From the NCBI GenBank assembly GCA_021234155.1, contig JAJEKV010000002.1, positions 35,690,128 through 35,754,127 of the forward strand: a DNA stretch of 64,000 bases, given 5' to 3'. This DNA comes from Isoetes taiwanensis (lineage: Eukaryota > Streptophyta > Lycopodiopsida > Isoetales > Isoetaceae). Below the pieces are notes generated by a model. It had not been told where the DNA came from. It saw nothing but the letters and a program-made list of their open reading frames with translations, and made no database searches. Positions 23,385 through 33,697 of the stretch are shown here, piece by piece; the first letter of the stretch is position 1; every line of letters starts with the position of its first letter. Made by a program: the position numbers and the translations under genes.

Positions 23385-23699
23385 GAGGGCACCCTCAAAT
23401 GCTCGAACACAATTCCAACTGCTTCTGTGGGCGCTTAGCTTTGCACTCCTTCTATCTCCAGGGTAAGCCCTGCAAGCTTCCCCTTGCTCCTTGCATTGTA
23501 TATTTCCTATACGTTTTTTTGTCTCTTCTTGCATTGCTAGGGTTACTAATGTATTGCTTTTAAGTTCCATATCCCATTGCTATAGTCCCTACGCTATTGC
23601 TTGATATGCACTATTATATCCTATTTCAATTAATCGACCAAAATTCAAGTTATTTGAATGCTCTTTGCTTTGTGAGTTGATAGTGTCCGCTAATTCCAG

Positions 23700-24044
23700 A
23701 TGGGCATCCCATTGCCGAAGACCATTGTCATCTTGACGTCTGAGATTAAGAAATTTCTATATATAACAGTTAAAGGACAAGGAGATGATTTATACCACGT
23801 GGAATGTGGTTGGATCAAGGGAACCTCACAACTTCTTTTTGATACATTAGTTGTGGACCGTTTTGTCCCTAATTCCTTCCTCGATAAGCTAGAAGTGATG
23901 GAAACAAATTACCCACCAGGTGTAATAAGTTATTATCTTGAGAAATACATGGGTTGTGGCTCCCTTGGTACATCAGGTGTCTTCAAAGTGGAGTCTGAAA
24001 TGGTGGATGATAGGATTGATATTGGGTTATTCGGTGACACTTAA
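23700..24044 (+). CDS. Uncharacterised 114-residue ORF upstream of the Helitron
   Basis: The frame starts directly after a good acceptor and runs 114 residues to a stop at 24044. It contains alternating hydrophobic residues (IVILTSEIKKFLYITVKG, LYHVECGWIKG) suggesting a small beta-rich domain, then LEVMETNYPPGVISYYLEKY. I do not recognise the family. Some plant Helitrons carry RPA-like OB-fold proteins upstream of the Rep, and this could be a degraded one, but no diagnostic motif supports that. It could also be the first coding exon of the locus continuing at 24204 or 24399. Confidence 0.4.
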   Translation: MGIPLPKTIVILTSEIKKFLYITVKGQGDDLYHVECGWIKGTSQLLFDTLVVDRFVPNSFLDKLEVMETNYPPGVISYYLEKYMGCGSLGTSGVFKVESEMVDDRIDIGLFGDT

Positions 24045-24203
24045 ATCTATGGTTAATAGTTGACCAGCTTTGGAACATCGAATGTACCTATTATTTATTT
24101 CAATACTGAAGTTAACGTCTATGTAATGTCGAGTTGAGTTACGAAGTTGGTCATACGTGTGTTGGATCTATTTTAATTTAATTTTTGTCTCTTGCATTAT
24201 AGT

Positions 24204-24785
24204 ATGGCAGAATTGGTAGAAAAGACCCCTTAGTGTATAGCTGAAGTAGATAACGGGATTACGGAGTCCTCGATTACTCATGATATGGATGCGCATTTGA
24301 AGCATAATAGTCGTAGTGTGCCTCGATGGCTATTAAGAAGGGAATATGCATGCTTGAATCTAATTTTATTTTGGTTTTTGTATCTTGCATTGTAGTAAAT
24401 GGCGAAATTGGTTGAAGAGACCATTGGGGCTACAATCGACCTAGACAAGGGGATTGATGAGTCCCTGGTTGTACATGATATGAATGCGCATTTGACCAAT
24501 AAACAGAATAGTCACAATGTATCTGTGATGACTGTAAGAAAGGGAAACCTTCACAAGTACAGACGAAACCAAATTGCATTGCATATGGCATCACACAGGA
24601 AACGCCCTCCTCCAGCGATGACAAGGAAATTGCAGTCACAAGTGGAAAGGCTCTCTGAAGAGTTAGATAAGATATCTCATGAGTCTACCACACTTTCGAT
24701 GAGTACTAAAAGGCTCGCCGCGCAATTAACGCATCTCCATCGATTACTGCAGATTATGGCGGCAATATTAGAAGGAGACCTCTAG
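24204..24785 (+). CDS. Duplicated exon and 128-residue coiled-coil-like ORF
   Basis: Two related exon starts follow similar acceptors (TTGCATTATAG at about 24200 and TTGCATTGTAG at about 24395). Both encode MA-LVE-T, then an ITHDMDAHL / VVHDMNAHL phrase. The first copy has a stop and is short. The second opens at 24399 and runs 128 residues to 24785, with basic stretches (HKYRRNQ, SHRKRPPP) and a heptad-like C terminus (LQSQVERLSEELDKI, LAAQLTHLHRLLQIM) that predicts a coiled coil. Function is unknown. It lies on the same strand as, and 600 bp upstream of, the Helitron reading frame. Confidence 0.4.
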
Positions 24786-24804
24786 ATGACTTGATCATGT
24801 TATG

Positions 24805-25250
24805 TGTTTACGATAATTAGATGATCATGCCATCACTAAAAACATATTATAAGATACTTCTTTTTATGCGAGACATAATATGCTCTCGGTATAATTCCAT
24901 TATAATTACTTATTACATAAGGTATATACTGTGAGATGAACTATGGTTTACACCATTATGATAATTAGATAATCGTGCCATTACTATCGAGGTGTTATAA
25001 GGTACATGCATTGTGCGAGACATAATATGCTCTCAGTATAGTTTCATTGTAGACGATCATGCCATTACTAAGAACATAGTATAAGATACGTCTTATAATA
25101 TAAGATACTTCTTATAATTACTCATTTAATTATAAGGTACGTAGTGTGAGATGAAATGTGGATTGCTTCATTATGATAATTAGATAATCGTACCATTACT
25201 ATCGATGTGTTATAAGATACATGCTTTATGCGAGACATAATGCAGTTTCT
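24805..25250. repeat. Tandem repeat, units about 120-230 bp
   Basis: GATAATTAGATRATCRT, CATTACTA, TTATAAGATAC, TATGCGAGACATAAT and GTGAGATGAA recur in the same order, giving about two long copies (24805-25035 and 25040-25250), each with internal similarity. Confidence 0.7.
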
Positions 25251-25393
25251 CTAATTCCAACTGCAGACTCTCGATATCAGCGCTATTACCTACTACATGA
25301 ATGAAGGCATTATCAAAAGGAGACAAACATGTAAGCTTTTCTCCTACATAATTGCACATCACATAAATGTTAGAATTAAATATGGATGATAGC

Positions 25394-26396
25394 ATGTTGA
25401 ATCCAACTGAAAATCACGTAGCACTCAGAGGAATAGGACGGTATGCAAATCTGCGAGCAATGGCAAGGGAGCGTACTAGACAACGTGTAGTTGGACAGAT
25501 ATGAGAGGGCGCCCAGGTTCTACCACGCATAGCTTACGAGGAGAGGAATCGACAGCTTGAGCGAGAACAACATGCAATCTTGAGTGTAGCTGCTCGCGAG
25601 ATGATCCGTGAGAGAGCGAGACAACTACTAAGACAACATCAACCTAGAAGAGTTAACAACCCCGATAGAGTTCCCTCATCCACTGCTGGAATTGAAGTAC
25701 ATGAGCTTGCTCCAAATGCAGATGTTTCGTCTGCTAATGGGAACGAGCTTTCCGAAGGGTCGTCGGTAGTTACAGGTACGCAAAATACGTACAATTTAAA
25801 CTGGTATGCTAGATTGAGCGAGGAAGGCAGGGAGGAAGTACAACGTAGAAAAAAAAAAGCGGTATACAGTCTTGCATGCGTCCTCATCTACAATCAGAGT
25901 TGGTATAAATGAATTTGCTTCAAATATAGACACTTTGCCTACTATTGAAAGTGAGTTATCCGAGGGGACACCGATGGTTGCAAGTGAGCGGAATACATAT
26001 AGATCGAGATGGTATGCTAGGTTGAGCGAAGCAGGTAGGGAGGAAGTACGACGTAGGAAAAGAGAGCGGTATGCAAGTTCGTGTGAAGCTGCTCGGGGGG
26101 TAGCTCGTCCGAGGGAGGGGTGTGCAACTTTGACTAAGGAGGATAGAGAGGACGTGTGCCGTAGACGAAGGGAACGTTATGCGAACTTGCCAGATGAGGA
26201 AAGGGATCGTATACGTCTAATGGACAAAGAACGCCACACAAATGTAGCTGGTGCAAGTATGACATCCAGCTCTAGGGACATGCAAACTGGTAGTGTAAGA
26301 GGACCCAGACTCGAGGATGCTCGCACATTGGCAGGCTCGTGCACAACACATGAGATCGGCAATCAAACGAACATTCACAATGTGCACGTGGGCTAA
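25394..26396 (+). pseudogene. Helitron Rep/helicase, N-terminal basic repeat region
   Basis: The reading frame from the ATG at 25394 has a stop at about 25502, continues in frame to 25850, and loses frame in an A-rich run (about 25850-25860). It resumes at 25872 in another frame to 26396. It encodes repeated modules of the form WYARLSEEGREEVQRRK, WYARLSEAGREEVRRRKRER, LTKEDREDVCRRRRERYANL and PDEERDRIRLMDKER. Such basic ERYA-type repeats occur at the N terminus of many Helitron proteins. This is the damaged beginning of the element's single large protein. It shows at least two frameshifts and one stop. Confidence 0.8.
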
Positions 26397-27243
26397 ACGA
26401 TGCACATACTGCCAGATTCCGTTGTTGAATGTTGAACACGATGGGTTTTGTTGTAATAAGAGAAAGTGGTTGCTCCCACAACTGCCTTCTTTGCCTGATG
26501 TATTGAATCACTTATATAACATGTCGGGTTTCAATGGAGTATATAGAAAGATAAATAGGCTATTTTGTTTTAACGTGCTTGGAGTCGATGGCGAGTTTGT
26601 CAACTTGGACTTCCCTTCATCAGTTACGATCATGGGTCATACGTATCATCGGTTGCTTCCAACGAGGGATACTAGAAATCCCATACATTGGTATATATAC
26701 GATGATTCACAACGCTACATGCAAACTGGCCACCATGGTGTGCCCTTTCAGTGGGTTGCAACCATTGGCTCGATACTCGATCGAGTAAATCCATTTATTA
26801 GAAACCTCCGAACAATGGGAAGTATGCATATGCCTTCAACATATATTACAATTGAAGGGGTAATTGGGAGTGATGGAATAGCGTCAATTGCAGAGGTCAA
26901 CAATATGGCTGATATTGCATCACGAGTTGCGGGATTTTGGACTCGAAATGAGGGTGAGCCTACTTTCATAAATATTCTTGATCCCATGTACGAACCTTTG
27001 CAGTATCCACTACTATTCCCCCATGGCACACCAGGATGGGGTCTTAGGAATGAATATGGTCTCACCCAATCACAATGGTATAGAACAAGATTGTGGCATG
27101 AGGACAGGTTCGTCCAACTTGGTCGTTTATATGGGGAGTACCTCGTTGATATGTATTCAAGGGTTGAGGACGCTCGACTAAATTACTTTAGGATCTCTAC
27201 CTTCAGAAGTAGGAGAATTCAATACGATGAGGATTATGCTTAG
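26317..27243 (+). pseudogene. Helitron protein: zinc finger and Helitron-like N domain
   Basis: This frame overlaps the end of the previous one, so a frameshift joins them. It starts with a CTYC...FCC zinc-finger-like motif and LPQLPSLPDVL, then the Helitron-like N domain: FCFNVLGVDGEF, GHTYHRLLP, IHWYIYDD, VNPFIRNLR, and the well-conserved YEPLQYPLLFPHGTPGWGL, then QWYRTRLWHEDRF, GRLYGEYLVDMYSRVEDARL. A stop lies at 27241. The wording of the last blocks recalls Helitrons of mushrooms more than the usual seed-plant type. The domain leads into the Rep nuclease. Confidence 0.9.
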
Positions 27244-27316
27244 CGAGAAAATGACGATCAAAATGATGTTATCCTTCATTCCTGGGTTGCCAAAGATGGT
27301 GTTCTGTACAGGTTGC

Positions 27317-27888
27317 TGATGCGTTAGCGCTCTCGAGATCAAAGGGTCGTCCAACCTTATTCATTACGATGACGACTAACACAGATTGGCCAGAAATAAG
27401 GGATGTCCTTAGACCTGGACAAAATGCTTCTGATATACCTATGACTGTTGTTAGGTGTTTTCATGGAATGTTGCAACGCTTAAAAGAGTTGTTGCACAAA
27501 TTCTTTCACCGCATATCATATATAATAACCGTAGTAGAGTTCCAAAAGCGAGGACTTCTGCATTCACACCTTGTGTTACGTACCGAACCAGATATACCAA
27601 TAGAATGTGTTGACGAAATTATATCAGATCTAAAAATTTATGATCCATAGACATTCCAATAGATGCTCACCAAGTGGTGCTTCTTGCTGTTATAATGATC
27701 CAAAACTAGTTAATCCAACAACGCATCTAGACTCGGAGGGATACATGCAGTATAGGAGGAGGAATCTAGATGATGCTTGGGTAGTCCCATACAATGCATT
27801 CTTGCTTCATGAGCTCAATTGCCATATTATGATTGATCTTGCATCCACCATGCACGTCTTCTCTTATCTCTACGGATATATATACAAG
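27317..27888 (+). pseudogene. Helitron Rep (HUH, two-tyrosine) nuclease, split by an insertion
   Basis: The segment starts with ADALALSRSKGRPTLFITM and TNTDWPEI, then VVEFQKRGLLHSHLVLR. The HSH triplet at 27561-27569 is the metal-binding HUH motif of rolling-circle initiators. After a frameshift near 27640 follow MIHRHSNRCSPSGASCCY, DAWVVPYNAFLLHELNCHI and YLYGYIYK (27865-27888), the two-tyrosine active-site motif that cuts and joins DNA strands. The catalytic residues are thus still readable, but frameshifts near 27300 and 27640 inactivate it. The coding sequence stops exactly after the Lys codon at 27888, where a 3-kb insertion begins, and resumes at 30906. Confidence 0.92.
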
Positions 27889-27999
27889 AAATTTAACACG
27901 TCCTACGGTGCGTGTTCCAATTTTAGCATGTTCTTACGGTGCAAGGCTCTGTCGTGCTCTAGGTAACCGATGATTCTACTGAGATTCTTTTGTGATTCC

Positions 28000-28720
28000 T
28001 CTATATTCTTCAACATTCTATGTACTATATTTAGCATTCATGAAGATTCCCCTAGATTCTCTTAGAATTTTCAATTTTGATTGAGGTGCTTACCCATGAG
28101 CATTTAGAACCTTCCAAAATAATCTATTTTGGACCTGTGCAACATTTCTAAAACACTTTCTATTTTTAGACTGAGGCGCTTACCCTGAGCATCTAGAACA
28201 TTTTTTTTTCAAGATTTATATTGTACACCTTTATTGTGAAACATTTTAGAACATTCTATTGTGGCTCTTCGCAAAATCTTAAAAAAACTCTAAGTTCATC
28301 AAGATTTTCTTAGATTCCCTTAGATATTATGAAGATTCCCTTAGATTCAACTAGATTTTAAGAGATTCCCTTAGAGTTGTAAATATCTTCCTAGATTCCC
28401 TTACAATTTATGAGATTTCCTTAGATTCCCTTTAATTCTTCTGGATTCCCTTACATTCTAGAAATTTCTAGAACATTCTAGAACTTTCTGGAACATTCTG
28501 AAACTTTCAATACATTCTAGAACTTTCTGGAAGTATTTCCCTATTTCCTTACATTCCCGAAGATTCCCCTACATTCTAGAACTTATTAGAACAATTTGGG
28601 ACTTTCTAGAAGGATTCTCTTAGATTCTTCCTAGATTCTCTTAAAGATTTTAGAACTTTCTAAAGCCTCCAGAACATTCTAGAACTTTCTTGAACTATCT
28701 AGAATGTTATATTCTATTTT
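28000..28720. repeat. AGATTCCCTTAGATTC and TTCTAGAA arrays, unit 1
   Basis: Irregular units of 14-20 bp built on GATTCCCTTAGATT fill 28000-28450. From 28455 the motif changes to alternating ATTCT/AGAAC/TTTCT. Nine consecutive pentamers at 28455-28499 fit the nTTCn/nGAAn alternation of a heat-shock element. Confidence 0.85.
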
Positions 28721-28783
28721 ATCTTAATTAGAACATTACCCTTAAGTACATTTGAAACATAAATTATCCATAGAATTAATACT

Positions 28784-28837
28784 TGGTCTAGTGGTTAGAA
28801 TGGGGGGGCTGGGGGTTAATGACCAGGGTTCGAATCT
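28784..28837 (+). repeat. tRNA-derived pol III promoter block, unit 1
   Basis: An A box TGGTCTAGTGG (28784-28794) and a B box GGTTCGAATCT (28827-28837) lie 32 bp apart, as in tRNA genes. The would-be acceptor strands do not pair, so it is tRNA-derived (SINE head) rather than a tRNA gene. Confidence 0.75.
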
Positions 28838-29289
28838 ACCCCATAACATAGAAACTTTTAAAAGCCTTTCCTTAACATTTGTTGAAAATACCAAGGCCCG
28901 AGCATCCAATGTGAACCGTAGGATCTTGGACCAAGGATTATGATCAATCTGGACCGTAGGATCGATTACATATAATTCCCAAAGCCATGTGCACCGTAGG
29001 ATATGTCCCCAAGCAACGTGAGCCATAGGATCTCGAACCGGCGGTTAGGATCAGATCAACCTGGACCGTAGGATCGCGTCTATATGGATTATATATAAAC
29101 TCCCAAGCCATCTGGGCCGTAGGATACGTCCCAAAGCCACGTGAGCCGTCGGATCTCGAACGGACGGTCGGATAAGCGCGACAAACATAAGAACGTATAT
29201 AGAGTATATATATATAGACAAGAAATTTAATGCGTCCTACGGTGCATGTTCGAGTTTTAGCATATTCCTATGTGCAAGTTCTTGTCGTG

Positions 29290-30235
29290 CCCTACATTCT
29301 AAAAGAATCTCTTGAGAATACTCTAAATTCATAGATTCTCTAAGATTCTACCAAGGTTCTCTTGGAGGTTTCGTGAGTAGTCCTTTAAATTTTATAAGAT
29401 TCCCTCTAGATTCCATTAGATTTCCCTAGATTCTCCAAGATTCTATGATGATCCCCTTAGATCCCTTTAGATTTTATGAGATTGCCCTAGGTTCCCTTAC
29501 ATTACATGAGATTCAAAGAGATTCTATAAAGATTTCTTTAAATACTCTAAGATTTCGTCAACATTTTCTTAGATTTTATGAAGATTCCTTTAGATCCCCC
29601 AGATTTTAAGAGATTCTCTTAGGCTTGTAAATAGTTTCCTAGATTCTTTTATATTTTATAAGATTTTCTTACATTCTATTAGACTCTTCTGGATTCCTTT
29701 ACATTCTAGAACTTTTTAGAACATTCTAAGACTTTCTGAAACATTCTAAGACATTCTAGAACTTTCTGGAAGTATTTCTCTAGATTTCCTTACATTCCCA
29801 TAGATTCCTCTACATTCTAGAACATTCTAAAACTTATTAGAACAATTTGGAAGTTTCTGGAAGAATTTTCTTAGACCCCCCCCCCTAGATTCTCTTACAT
29901 TTTATAAGATTTTCTTACATTCTATTATATTCTTCTGGATTCCTTTACATTCTAGAATTTTTTAGAACATTCTAAGACTTTCTGAAACATTCTAAGACTT
30001 TCAAAATATTCTAGAACTTTATGGAAGTATTTCCCTAGATTTCCTTACATTTCCATAGATTCCCCTACATTCTAGAACATTCTAAACTTATTAGAACAAT
30101 TTGGAACTTTCTGGAAGAATTTTCTTAGATCCCCTCTAGATTCTCTTATGTTCTAGAATTTTCTAGAAGATTCTAGAACTTTCTACAGCCTTCTAGAACA
30201 TTCTAGAACTTTCTTGAACTAGCTAGAATGTTATA
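29290..30235. repeat. AGATTC and TTCTAGAA arrays, unit 2
   Basis: Same composition as unit 1. Perfect HSE-like runs occur at 30150-30184 (seven alternating pentamers) and 30190-30219 (six). A sub-block containing CATTCTAGAACWTTYTRGAAC is itself repeated within the unit (about 29640-29870 and 29890-30120), which explains its greater length. Confidence 0.85.
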
Positions 30236-30304
30236 GTCTATTTTATCTTAATGGGAACATTACCCTTAAGTATATCTGAATAAATTCTTCATGGAATTAA
30301 TGCT

Positions 30305-30359
30305 TGGTCTAGTGGTTAGAGTGTAGGGCTTGGGGGGTTGAGGACCAGGGTTCGAATCC
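30305..30359 (+). repeat. tRNA-derived pol III promoter block, unit 2
   Basis: A box TGGTCTAGTGG (30305-30315) and B box GGTTCGAATCC (30349-30359, perfect consensus) lie 33 bp apart. It matches the block in unit 1 and likewise lacks a pairing acceptor stem. Confidence 0.78.
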
Positions 30360-30852
30360 CCCCAATAACATAAAAAATTTTAAAAGCCTTTCCTTAAGGG
30401 ACGAGCATTCAACATGAGCCTTAGGATCTTAGACTCGATCAGCGATCAAGATCTCATCATATAAAAGCAATATGAGCCGTAGGATCTATTACATATAATT
30501 CCCAAAGCCATGTGGACCGTAGGATATGTGCTAAGCCACCTGAGCCGTAGGATGTCGAATCGACGATCAGGTTCAAGAGCAACCTGGGCCGTTAGATCGA
30601 TTACATAGAATTCTCAAAGCTATGTGCACCGTAGGATCTGCCCCAAACCAACGTGAGTCGTAGGATCTCGGATCGACGGTCATGATCAAATCAACCTGGA
30701 CCGTAGGATCGTTACATATAGTCTATATAAGAACCCCCCGCGACAAACATATATGCACCGTACCAAACCTCCCAAAGCCACGTGAGTCGTAGGATCTCGG
30801 ATCAACGGTCGGATTGAATGTTACAAACATAAGAACATATATATGTTATGAT

Positions 30853-30898
<46 letters not shown>
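30853..30898. repeat. (GATA)n microsatellite
   Basis: About eleven GATA/ATAG units lie directly before the right-hand insertion junction. This is the position expected for a retroposon's simple-repeat tail. Confidence 0.9.
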
Positions 30899-30899
<1 letters not shown>

Positions 30900-30905
30900 T
30901 ATAAG

Positions 30906-31721
30906 GGCTTCGACACTGCAAATTTTCAAATTACTCAAGAGACCTATGCAAACGCGGAGTCGTCCTTGGATCCTGGCCAACAGAGACCTCATATGACACG
31001 AGATACACGTGTGAACGGCGAGCATACAGATATTGACACAGAACAAGGTTCTGAATCGCAAGTGCAGGTTACTAGAACCATTCCTAGGAATGAGATACAC
31101 GAGTACCTGAAGGCACGCTATCTTTCGGCCATGGAGGCATCTTGGAGAATACTGTCATATGATATAACGCATAAGACCCCTGCTGTTAAGTGCCTACCTT
31201 TGCATCTATTGCGACCAAGTACACGATCATTATTGGACCGGTACTTCTTACGACCTATTGATCATGTATTCGATGCACTAACATATATCTAATATTATAA
31301 ACAATATACGTTAATAGCATATAACCCGTCATTAGCATCTGCATCTGGGATCTATCTAGAACAAGAGCAAGAAGGTTTTACGCGAAATATCGTGAAGAAC
31401 AGAACGAAGCAACCATTAGTACGTAGGGTACACTTATTATTACCTAAGGTCGGCGAAGCATTCTACTTAAGACAAATTTTGCTGCATCACCTTGCGAGAA
31501 CATGGGATGAGTTAAACGTCGTTAATGATCAAACTTACGAAACATATCAACAGGCTGCAAAGGCAGGAGGTTTGCTCGCAGCAAGCAATGAAGCAATGCT
31601 AGTTAAGGAGGAGGCAACTTCACTGTCATTGAGTCCTGTGCAGCTATGTTTCCTTTTGCCATGTTACTACTCGATCAGGGACTGGCAATCGATATGTGGA
31701 CCAAGTTTCAGGTTCCTATGA
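30906..31721 (+). pseudogene. Helitron protein: region between Rep and helicase
   Basis: Coding resumes with GFDTANF, in register with the Rep lysine at 27888, so these two halves were once one exon. Recognisable Helitron blocks follow: PRNEIHEYLKARYLSAMEAS, WRILSYDITHKTPAV, LPLHL, then after a stop at about 31290 VRRVHLLLPKVGEAFYLRQI, LLHHLARTWDELNVVND, TYETYQQAAKAGGLLA. A frameshift near 31646 moves into the next frame. The region links the nuclease to the PIF1 helicase. Confidence 0.88.
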
Positions 31722-33263
31722 GCCTTGACTTATTAGACGAATATCCAAATGATAATATAATTGCATACAACGAATCTCTGCACTTAGTCAATAATATTCT
31801 GGTTCAACATGGCACTGACATCACGGCGTTTGGACTTCAGTTGCAATATCGTATTGGAAGAGATGTGATGCACGAGCTAGCAAAGTTTAGTGATCACGCA
31901 TCATATCTAAATTCTGCAATACAAATGTCAAGCATAATGAATGACAACCAGCTAGAAATATTTAATTTCATAAGGCAATGGTTGGAATCCCCCCAAAGCA
32001 ATGAACCCATCTTTGTAGATGGAAAAGCCTGCACAGGAAAGACATTCGTCTTGAAATGCGTATGCTTTCTCATACGCAGCAATAGAGGCATAGTCCTGCC
32101 ATGTGGTACAATGGCACTGGCAGCCCGATTATATGCAGGAGGGCGGACAACACATCCCCTGTTTCAGATCCCTGTAATTGAAAATAATGTTGGGTTACAT
32201 TCGATGTTAGATCATGATTTAGGAGCAGCGCAACTCATCATTGAAGCTAAGGTCATTACTTGGGATGAGTTTCCAATGGCCAATAAAGCCGTGATAGAAA
32301 GTGTAAACCACAACTTTGTGGAAATAACCTTCCTTTTGGTGGAAAACATTTCATAGCCGCTGGTGATTTTAGACAAGTTGCACCTGTTGTCAAGGGTGGA
32401 GGGAGAATCGCAGAATGCATCGATAAAATCATCATCGTTATGGAGGGTTGAGGTTGCATCAACCGATACGAAATGCAAAAGATCCAGAGCTCATGCATTT
32501 TGTTGACAATATTGGGGAGAACTAGGAGCAAACCACGGTATCGTTGGATTTGTTCAATATAACTACTAACATCGCAGATATAGCTGATTTTCTTTATCCA
32601 CCGGATATCCTCCGCGACCCGATGGAATGTGACAAACGAATTTCCCTCGCTCCAATCAACATGCATGTTGACGACTTCAATGGTCGCATCTTAAACAGAG
32701 TTCCAAACCAAGACAAGATGTATTACAACCATGATCATATAAGCGAGCAAGATAGACTCATCTATGACCATCCCTATGCAACTCCGGATTTCTTAAACAA
32801 TTTCACACACTCTGGGATTCCCAATCATGAAGTCAGACTTAAAGTTGGGGCAATATGCCACGTGATGAAACGATTGGACATGGAGAAGGGCCTTGTGAAG
32901 AATGCTAGAGTTGTAATTGAATCAATGCATGAGAAGTTTGTAATGGTGAGGGTTTTGGGTGATCCAGATGGGAGCACGTACCCAATTTCCAGAACAGATT
33001 TCTTCTATCAACCAGAAAATCGTCCATGGACCATTCATAGACGACAAATACCACTTCGGCTATCGTATTCGACCACATTTAACAACTGCCAGGGCTTAAC
33101 ATTGGATCGAGTTGTCCTTGATCTACGCACGAATGTCTTTGCACATGGCCAGTTATATACGGCCTTTACTCGTGTACGAAACAGGAAAGATTTGCTAATA
33201 CTCCTGTCCCCAGATAATACAACACGAAGCACTGTGAATGTCACCTACAAGGAGCTACTCTGA
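31646..33263 (+). pseudogene. Helitron PIF1-type helicase domain, decayed
   Basis: Helicase motifs appear in order: Walker A GKACTGKT (32021-32044), Walker B VITWDE (32252-32269), AAGDFRQVAPV (32356-32388), LHQPIRNAKDPEL and HFVDNIGEN in a shifted frame near 32450-32520. A long open segment from 32544 to 33263 then holds ICHVMKRLDMEKGLVKNAR, TTFNNCQGLTLDRVVLDLR and FAHGQLYTAFTRVRNRKDLL. The protein would unwind DNA during rolling-circle transposition. Frameshifts near 32350 and 32450 and a stop near 32520 break it, although catalytic residues remain. The C-terminal wording (TTF-CQGLTLDR, FAHGQLYTA) is unlike the usual seed-plant Helitron (INKSQGQTL). No CTRR terminus could be assigned downstream. 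Confidence 0.92.
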
Positions 33264-33690
33264 TGATAAGCTACCTTCTCTCTAACATACAGTACATCTA
33301 TCATTGAGGTGCATTACTTTTTTCTACATATTGTTTTTCTTGCCGTCGGATTTCTCTTGGGAAGAGATCAAAACCCTTCTACATATGTTTGGTAACCATG
33401 AGATATGTAGTCTGTTTGTTCTATACAGGTCACGCAAGAAAATGCTAAAGGACTCGACTTCGAGTAAGGTGCGCCCTCTCCACCTTCTACATGTATCACG
33501 AGCATGTTTTCTTCAGTTTCTACTTACAGGTTATAAACAAGTACATAATAAGACAATTGGACCCCAAATAAGGTACATCCCTCCACTTAAACAGGTACTA
33601 TTATCTGCCCATATGATACATGGTATATGCTGTTTGATCACCATGAGATTTCCCTCATCCATCCTCTATCAACATGAAAAAATAAAACCT
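33264..33690. other. 3' flank of the Helitron helicase, no gene seen
   Basis: AT-rich, with short open frames lacking family signature. The Helitron 3' end may lie here or beyond, but no convincing hairpin plus CTRR was found. Confidence 0.4.
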
Positions 33691-33697
33691 ATTCATC

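Larger units (their letters stand above)
27889..30905. mobile_element. 3.0-kb insertion inside the Helitron Rep: two head-to-tail units
   Basis: The Rep frame breaks after TAC-AAG (27888) and resumes with AAG-GGC (30903). The flanks ATATATACAAG and AGATATATAAG look like a target duplication of roughly 9-11 bp. Unit 1 runs to about 29217 and unit 2 from about 29218. Both begin ACAAGAAATTTAAYRCG followed by TCCTACGGTGC, continue with ATTCC/AGATTC-type and TTCTAGAA-type arrays, then a tRNA-like A/B box block, then repeated CCGTAGGATC phrases, and end GACAAACATAAGAACRTATATA. A (GATA)n tract closes unit 2. No coding sequence was found. The class is uncertain: the A/B boxes, variable target duplication and simple-repeat tail favour a SINE-like retroposon; the head-to-tail array and starting hairpin would also fit a Helitron-like element. 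Confidence 0.75.

Noticed and set aside
28000-30235. CRISPR-like look of evenly repeated short units
   Set aside because: Units are degenerate, have no unique spacers, and lie in a eukaryotic transposon. They are minisatellite arrays.
28777-30370. Two functional tRNA genes
   Set aside because: A and B boxes are good, but acceptor-stem strands do not pair and the T stem is imperfect. They are tRNA-derived, not tRNA genes.
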